DNA of 64,000 bases from Akebia trifoliata. Its lineage: Eukaryota; Streptophyta; Magnoliopsida; Ranunculales; Lardizabalaceae. The translations under genes were made by a program, and so were the position numbers. The stretch is taken from assembly GCA_017979445.1 (NCBI GenBank), contig CM030706.1, positions 11,332,967 through 11,396,966 on the forward strand, in the 5' to 3' direction. The stretch's first letter is position 1; every line of letters begins with the position of its first letter. Under the pieces are notes generated by a model. It was not told the DNA's origin. It worked only from the letters and a program-made list of their open reading frames with translations, and searched no databases. Below are positions 58,411 to 64,000 of this stretch, piece by piece.

Positions 58411-58600
58411 GGGTTTTGTTAACATGTGCCCTAAGGGCACATGTTAAGCTGCATTAAATACACTTCGGAAATTGAATTTCCTACCAAAATTGCCTTCAAA
58501 AGAGTTTTTATACCAAAAATGCCATCGGAGGCTTATTTCCTAGTTATATTTAATGCAGCTTAATTAACGTGTGCCCTTGGGGCACATGTTATCGAAACCG
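58411..58600. mobile_element. Mutator-like MITE (190 bp), TSD TTCATGAAT
   Basis: The 9-bp TSD TTCATGAAT lies at 58,402-58,410 and 58,601-58,609. Terminal inverted repeats start GGGTTTTGTTAACATGTGCC and CGGTTTCGATAACATGTGCC and go on through GCTGCATTAAATA. Inside each arm is a near-perfect palindrome around ACATGTGCCC. The TSD length marks the Mutator superfamily. No coding capacity. Confidence 0.92.
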
Positions 58601-59006
58601 TTCATGAATTTATGGTTCTATAGAATATGTGGTCCCACCAAGGGTTGAGGCAATCTGCTGGAGTTGGAGTCTGGTTTATTGGCCTCGAGGGCATTCTTGG
58701 TGCACTTTTGGATCCTCAGGAGCCATATATGATGTTGCTTGGAGGTTCACTATTTTATCTGATTTAAATTCCAGCATTTTAGGGTTGTTTGAAAATGTAA
58801 ATGGTTTACATTTATTGGGTTGCTAGTTTACTAATTATGAAATGTAAAGGAGATCAAAATGTTTACCAATGCTCCAAGTCTAATGTGCAGGAATTTAATC
58901 GTGTCAGTGAAATAATCATCTTTCATTAAGGTAGTCCTAGAGCTGGCATCAAAATCTTCTGTTTAGGCATGCTTTTCAAATCTGCTCTCAGTTCCATGTA
59001 TATATA

Positions 59007-59394
59007 GCGGACGGTTCATGAGACATAAGTAAAAACATATGTCAACACAATGGTTCTTCAAAATATGGGTTAGAAGTTTCAGATTGAGCTGAGTTTTTGT
59101 GAGGATGATCTCTATGACTAGAAGATCATCCTCACAAAAAATCAGCCCAGTCCGAACCTTCTAACCCCATCAAAAGTGATGTAGAATGTGGACCATCGAT
59201 TTTTTACCAATAATTAGTAACCACTTTTGATGGATTTCGAAGTTTCAGATTAGGTTGATTTTTTTGTGAGGATGATTTTCTCATCATAGAGATCATTCTC
59301 ACAAAAAATCAGCTCAATCTGAAACTTCTAACCCATATTTTGAAGAACCATTGTTTTTACATAAGTTTTGACTTATGTCCCATGAACTGCCCCC
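59007..59394. mobile_element. Mutator-like fold-back MITE (388 bp), TSD GTATATATA
   Basis: Arms of more than 100 bp: left GCGGACGGTTCATGAGACAT, right (reverse complement) GGGGGCAGTTCATGGGACAT, both going on to GGGTTAGAAGTTTCAGATTGAG. The 9-bp GTATATATA is at 58,998-59,006 and 59,395-59,403, though inside a TA-rich run. A second pair of inverted segments (GTGAGGATGAT / ATCATCCTCAC) nests in the middle. Confidence 0.88.
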
Positions 59395-59403
59395 GTATAT
59401 ATA

Positions 59404-61090
59404 TATATAGAGAGAGAGAGAACCTTAGCGCCATGGATAGAAAACCTTGATTTAAACATATATAAGGATATTATATATTCTTCGTTGTATTGTTTGAGTT
59501 CATTGTTCAATTGGTTTATTTGCATACCTATTTATGATTGAATGGATTTTGTTGTTCCTTGAAAGTTCTTTACTTTGTAGCATTCTCCCTTATCATGATA
59601 TATGATCAAACATGATATGGGTATGAACACACTTGAATTAACATAAGTACTGCTTTTCAGACTCAAAATAGTGTTTAATTATAGTAGCATAACTATCAAA
59701 CTTTCTCATTGATGGTTTTTCTCTACTAATCAATTATTTTAATTACAGAGGAGAGACCCTGGGGATGATTTATTTGGTCCTTCTTGTTACAACATGTTGA
59801 GCTTCTCATTCACATTTCCTTTTGAAGCATCTACTATAGTTCAAATATTCGTGTAGGGAAAGAAACAAATCTCTGTCTCCTATTAATTTGAGTAATCTTG
59901 ATGTACCGTTTTGGGTCCTCACAAAGAAAAACTGCTAAGGTACATACTGCCCATCTTTTTTTCCGTTCAATTACCAAGATAGTGTTGCTTTTGATTTACT
60001 TCTATCATATTGCCAAGTTTACGAGTCTAAATACCACATACTTGGGTTCACATTCACTTTTTAGGCATGAAGATGAAGAACCACTTTTCAAGTCTTATTG
60101 AATGTTTTGTTTTACTATTACTTATTACTTAATTTTGAACCATCAACTTTTTTTCGAGAGGTTCACACAGCATTTGTTAATGATGCAGATAGTGACCAAA
60201 TCCTAGTAAAGAATATCTATTACTTCAAATATAGAGTTCATTCTATCTGCCATGAACATATAGGTATTGGTTACTTGACTCATCTTACTTGATTGGATAT
60301 TCAATCGTGACTGCATGATTGAATACCCAAATTGAATTAAAGTTCATTCTACCTATCGTGAACATATAGGTATTGACCACATGTCTTATCTTATTTGCCA
60401 GTTCAGACAACAGAAGACCACCCAACTTCATTGCTATAGTTTACAGTAGCATTCTTCTAGGTGGTCAATTGTTCAAGATATAAATTTTAAATCTATCATC
60501 CAACTCCAAGGGGATTTTTGATATAAAAGAATACATCTTATGTTATTGACAGGTACATGTTTTATATGATCAGGTGCATTAAATCTCTCTTTTTATAATT
60601 TAAATTTGTAGGTGATCTTCATTGGAAAATTGTATTTGTTAATATCAACTGAAAGGGTCGGGTGAGATTCTTTATTCGAACCCAAATTTGTAATAATGGT
60701 TCAGTGACATAGAACTATCTGTGGTCTATTTTACTTGTTATTTCTATTTCTAGCTCTTAAATCTATCCTTGTTTTCCAACTAGTCGTACAAACTTGGGTT
60801 GTAGAAATTCCACAGAGAAAACAATGGTAGAAACTATTTAAAAAAAACAAAAGTATTTGAGAAAAAATATTAGAGATTTGGAGGAACAATACCCATCTTT
60901 TCCATATAGCTTGAATTACACAAGATAAACTTGAAAAAACCCTAAAAAGATAAACTGCAACACCTTCTTCTATGTCTACCAATTGTAGTTTGTCCTCAAA
61001 AAGTTACAAAAGATGTGAAACATTTAGACCTTCTTAAGATTGTTAATATGAACTTTAAAACCCTCTTTTACTTATTTGTTGTTTTTACAG
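59404..61090 (+). other. DNA upstream of the DXS exons, no earlier DXS exon seen
   Basis: A duplicated phrase (TTCAT-TCTATCTGCCATGAAC / TTCATTCTACCTATCGTGAAC, then ATATAGGTATTG) occurs at about 60,238 and 60,345, a direct repeat of about 107 bp. Short frames at 59,898-60,292 show no domain. Confidence 0.45.
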
Positions 61091-61593
61091 ATTGGTAAGG
61101 GAAGAATCTTGATGGAAGGCAACAAAATTGCAATTCTTGGGTTTGGTTCTATAGTTCAACAATGTATGGAAGCTTCAAACACACATAAATCTTGCAATAT
61201 TGATATTACAGTCACAGATGCTCGGTTCTACAAACCTTTGGATGCAGAGCTCATCAAAAGATTAGCTAAAGAATATGAGATCCTAATTGGAATGGATGAA
61301 GGTTGCATTGGAGGTTTTGGGTCTCATGTTTCTCACTTCTTAAGCTTAAATGGTCTTCTAGATGGACCGCTAAAGGTAATTTTTTTCCTTCAACTTTTCA
61401 AGCTCAAAATGGTTTCTTTTTTGTGTCAATTATAATTCTATTTGGTACTTTTATGCAGTTAAGAACAATGCTTCCAGACATATACATTGAACATGGATCG
61501 CCCAAAGATCAGATTGAAAAGGCATTGTTGTCTTTAAGGCATATTTCTTCAACAATATTCTCTCTTATGGGAAAGCCCAAAGAAGCTTTATAG
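61091..61593 (+). CDS. DXS: DXS (1-deoxy-D-xylulose-5-phosphate synthase), last two exons
   Basis: DXS makes 1-deoxy-D-xylulose 5-phosphate from pyruvate and glyceraldehyde 3-phosphate with thiamine diphosphate, the entry step of the plastid MEP isoprenoid pathway. Exons 61,091-61,375 and 61,459-61,593 are joined in phase 0 over an 83-bp intron (CTAAAG|GTAATT ... TATGCAG|TTAAG). They give 139 residues: [58 protein letters not shown], then [16 protein letters not shown] and [13 protein letters not shown]. This is the transketolase C-terminal domain and normal C-terminus, with no stop or frameshift. It differs from common forms at EEG (DEG) and PDRY (PDIY). The catalytic N-terminal parts are not in the window, so it is either the end of a gene with a long intron or a truncated copy. 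Confidence 0.88.
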
Positions 61594-61768
61594 TTCAAAT
61601 GACCAACAACATGGGAAGCAAGATCATTTCTATTTTCTTATATTTGTAACTTTTTGAGATTGGTTGATGTAAGTATTATAAACTTATATTTGTAACAGCT
61701 TTAATGCTTTTTAATGTTGAGTAATGACTTGATTGTAGATCACTGTTAAAGTTTTGTAATGTTTGATG

Positions 61769-61970
61769 GTGTGTTTTAATCATTAATTAGGTTGTGATAA
61801 ATAATTTAAGAAACGAGTTGTAATAACTAAAAGTTGGGGTGCAAGTAGCAGCTCTAATTTTTTTTTCCAGGTGTGTTTTAATCTTTAATTAAGGTGTGGT
61901 AAATAATTTAAGAAATGGGATGTAATATGTAAAACTTGGGGTGCAAATAGCTATTGTTTTTTGGGGAATT
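61769..61970 (+). repeat. Tandem duplication of about 101 bp after DXS
   Basis: GGTGTGTTTTAAT...TTAATTA, AAATAATTTAAGAAA and TTGGGGTGCAA occur in the same order at 61,769 and 61,870. Confidence 0.85.
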
Positions 61971-61984
61971 TATGTTAGCTTTCA

Positions 61985-62127
61985 ACAATGAATTCAATGC
62001 TTAATTTGATAGCTCGAAACCATCCAAACTTGTATTCTATGTCAAAATATATTGACAGATTAGACCATCAAATTTTACAAAATTCATCGGTCTTGGACCG
62101 TCAAAGATAGCCTTTTTTCACATTGTG
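61985..62127. mobile_element. Small CACTA-like MITE, copy 2 (143 bp), TSD TTC
   Basis: Right end TTTTTTCACATTGTG matches the terminus of copy 1 (CACAATG.GAAAAAA). The left end AACAATG is one base off CACAATG. TTC flanks both sides (61,982-61,984 and 62,128-62,130). Same internal TTTGATAGC and GGTC(T)TGGACCGTCAAA motifs. Confidence 0.65.
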
Positions 62128-62376
62128 TTCTGGTGGTTTGAGGTAATGTTTTGGTAGGATGGATTAGGTTATGGGTAGGTTGGAGGTAAATGATGAAGGT
62201 GTTTGGGATGAAAGGTAGTTATATAGACAGTGAACTTGAAGGATTGGAGATGTGGGTGCAACTTGGTTCGATTTGCGCCTAAATCAAAAACTGAACCAAC
62301 ATAGATCGGTTCCAAAATAAGACCTAGTAGAAATGAATTCAAAAGCACACAGAACCAAACTAAGGTTGATTTGGTT

Positions 62377-63840
62377 CTATCCCCATTGTGTGTCTCTAGG
62401 CCATTTGAAACTAGTTTCTTTATTCAAGTCTTGTCCACATGAAAGTTCACTATTCTTGAGTTCTTCAACAACTGTAGAAATTCGAAGAATACCACATTGT
62501 TTGCATGATGCTCTAACAATATTAACTACACTATAAATCATATTGAAGAGTAAGACAGTTTGGGTGTGATTTTTTGCAATAGCAATAAGTGCCATTTTAA
62601 ACTGATGTGCAAAACAGTGAACATAAAATGCTGATTCATTCTCTTTCATAGTAAATGTTTTCAGGCCATTAAATTCACATAACATATTGCTAACTCCATC
62701 ATAACCCGGTCTGCACAATCTTATTAGACTTAATCTATGATAAAAAAAAATGGAGCTTCGATTGCCTCCTTAAGTGAAATGTAGTAGTTTCCCTAACATG
62801 CACAATGCCTAAAATATGCTTAATTACATACCCTCTTTTGTCCGCGTAACGTAAAGCAACGACCATTTGATCTTTTGTAAATACATCACGGGACTCATTA
62901 ATAAAAATAGTAAACAATGTATCTCCAAGTTCATTGATGATAACTTTTGTGGTTTCAATTGTTATTGCACTAACAATATCTTTTTGAATTTCTAGTGAGA
63001 TCAACTTAAGATTGTTAGGAGCACTATGTAATACAACACTTTTAATGTTTTCATTGTGATTGGCTAGAAAACGTAAAAGTTCAAGAAAATTTCCTTGATT
63101 AAACTTAATTCACCTCTTCATCATGATTATGAAATGTTAATCCTTGTTGTAGAAGGAATCGAATGCATTTAATCTGGCTTGATAGTCTTTCCGAGTTAGA
63201 TATGACAATTTGAAAATAATGTCTGAAATATTATTTTTTATTCAATAAAAATTGACTCTTCCTATATGCTTGATTGTGAGTACTGTCATGGCCCCCAACG
63301 TGAATTTATAATCTTTTTTTTTCTTCCAATTTGAAAATCCTTTAGTAGAAAAAGAAGCCCCACCTCTTACTCCCCATTATCTAATCCGAAAAGGTGACAG
63401 TGTAAACAAAAAACATCATCCTTTATTATGCTATACTCCAACCAACTACTATGTTCTTTAAACCAAGCATGGTTAAATTGACGTGTTTGTTTACCAAACT
63501 GCTTTTGGGTAAATTTATGTTGATGAGGCTAACAAGGACCCTATTGTAAATACGCTCTTCGAACCATGTCCTAATCATTAGGATGAAAGTATAAAATTTG
63601 AGTACGTAACTGAGGATTTGCTGGAAGATCCTCCAAGTTAACCCTTATATGACTTCTCAGATTTATTGGAAGGTCTGTGAGGTTAACCTCTAGACGACTT
63701 TTCGAATATGTTGCAAGATCTACTAGGTTAGCATCTACACCACTACTCTTTGAGCTATTGTGAACTAACCAACGATCATCATCTTCTACTTCAACGATAA
63801 GTCAAGTGGATGCATTTTCTTTCTTTTGAAAAATTGTTCC
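62377..63840 (-). pseudogene. hAT-type transposase, TTF zinc finger and DUF4371 part
   Basis: From right to left: EDLPANPQLRTQILYFHPND, then MVRRAYLQ and FGKQTRQFNHAWFKEHSSW, LEYSIIKDDVFCLHCH (TTF-type zinc finger), then EIQKDIVSAITIETTKVII, GDTLFTIFINESRDVFTKD and VVALRYADKRGYV (DUF4371), GYDGVSNMLCEFNGLKT, SAFYVHCFAHQFKMALIA and ETSFKWPRDTQWG. Matches ZMYM1-like hAT proteins of plants. Several stops and frameshifts; the C-terminal dimerisation domain is missing beyond 62,377. Confidence 0.88.
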
Positions 63841-64000
63841 GAAAGTGATTCAATTGATCATATAAAAAAGTGCTTAAATCAACCTTTTAATATTTTTGAA
63901 AGATCTCGTAGTTCCTAACTACATGAATAAATCCATCCAAAACAAGTAAACGATACATATTCATGTAGAAATTTGGATCACTTCCATAAATGTATCACTA

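Noticed and set aside
1..64000. Search for tRNA, rRNA, CRISPR and bacterial-type operons
   Set aside because: Only the tRNA-iMet-complementary primer sites were seen; no tRNA cloverleaf, rRNA or CRISPR array, and the composition and introns are those of a plant nucleus.

Overview
This is plant nuclear DNA: AT-rich, intron-bearing, and dominated by decayed and nested LTR retrotransposons. The recognisable host pieces (DXS, VTI-type SNARE and BOI-type RING fragments) are of flowering-plant type. I cannot name the species. Almost no stretch is an intact gene. The value of the window is that target-site duplications (TSDs) let much of the insertion history be read directly.

Left part (1-39,958) is a pile of Tat/Ogre-type Ty3/gypsy elements. 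A minus-strand backbone has a 3' LTR (G, about 922-2,996), a polypurine tract, a decayed antisense (+) ORF with a plant-mobile-domain start, a pol region (integrase, two RNase H-type parts, RT, protease; 10,390-15,352), gag (to 17,835), tandem arrays upstream of gag, a primer-binding site and a 5' LTR (F, 34,568-36,657). G and F do not look like a true LTR pair; LTR H (37,610-39,958) is closer to G. Clean insertions interrupt the backbone: a 1.19-kb solo LTR (1,265-2,458, TSD ATGAG), a 3.1-kb solo LTR (4,504-7,588, TSD GGGGA), and a three-level nest at 19,099-32,848. In that nest a solo LTR (TSD ATAAC) was hit by a minus-strand LTR element (20,435-32,664, TSD CTAAT), whose polypurine tract was then hit by another solo LTR (22,081-23,805, TSD ATGCC).

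Middle part (39,959-54,470) holds degenerate DNA, a candidate two-exon gene for a small membrane protein (41,616-43,065), and an inferred CACTA-like element (43,810-54,466, TSD AGG). Inside the CACTA-like element lie a Reina-like chromovirus with complete ends (44,715-49,873, TSD TAGAT), a VTI1-type SNARE exon, a second unidentified exon-like piece, a small MITE, a LINE RT fragment and a BOI/BRG-type RING ligase fragment. No transposase was seen, so it looks like a gene-capturing non-autonomous element.

Right part (54,470-64,000) holds an internally deleted Copia element, two MULE-type MITEs with 9-bp TSDs, the last two exons of a DXS gene with an intact frame and splice sites (61,091-61,593), a second copy of the small MITE, and a hAT (TTF-type) transposase pseudogene running off toward the right edge.

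No gene cluster or novel protein system is visible. The unusual structure is the nesting, a hairpin motif (GGTG-loop-CACC) shared by LTRs of different families, hairpin-bearing tandem arrays, and the CACTA-like element with captured exons.
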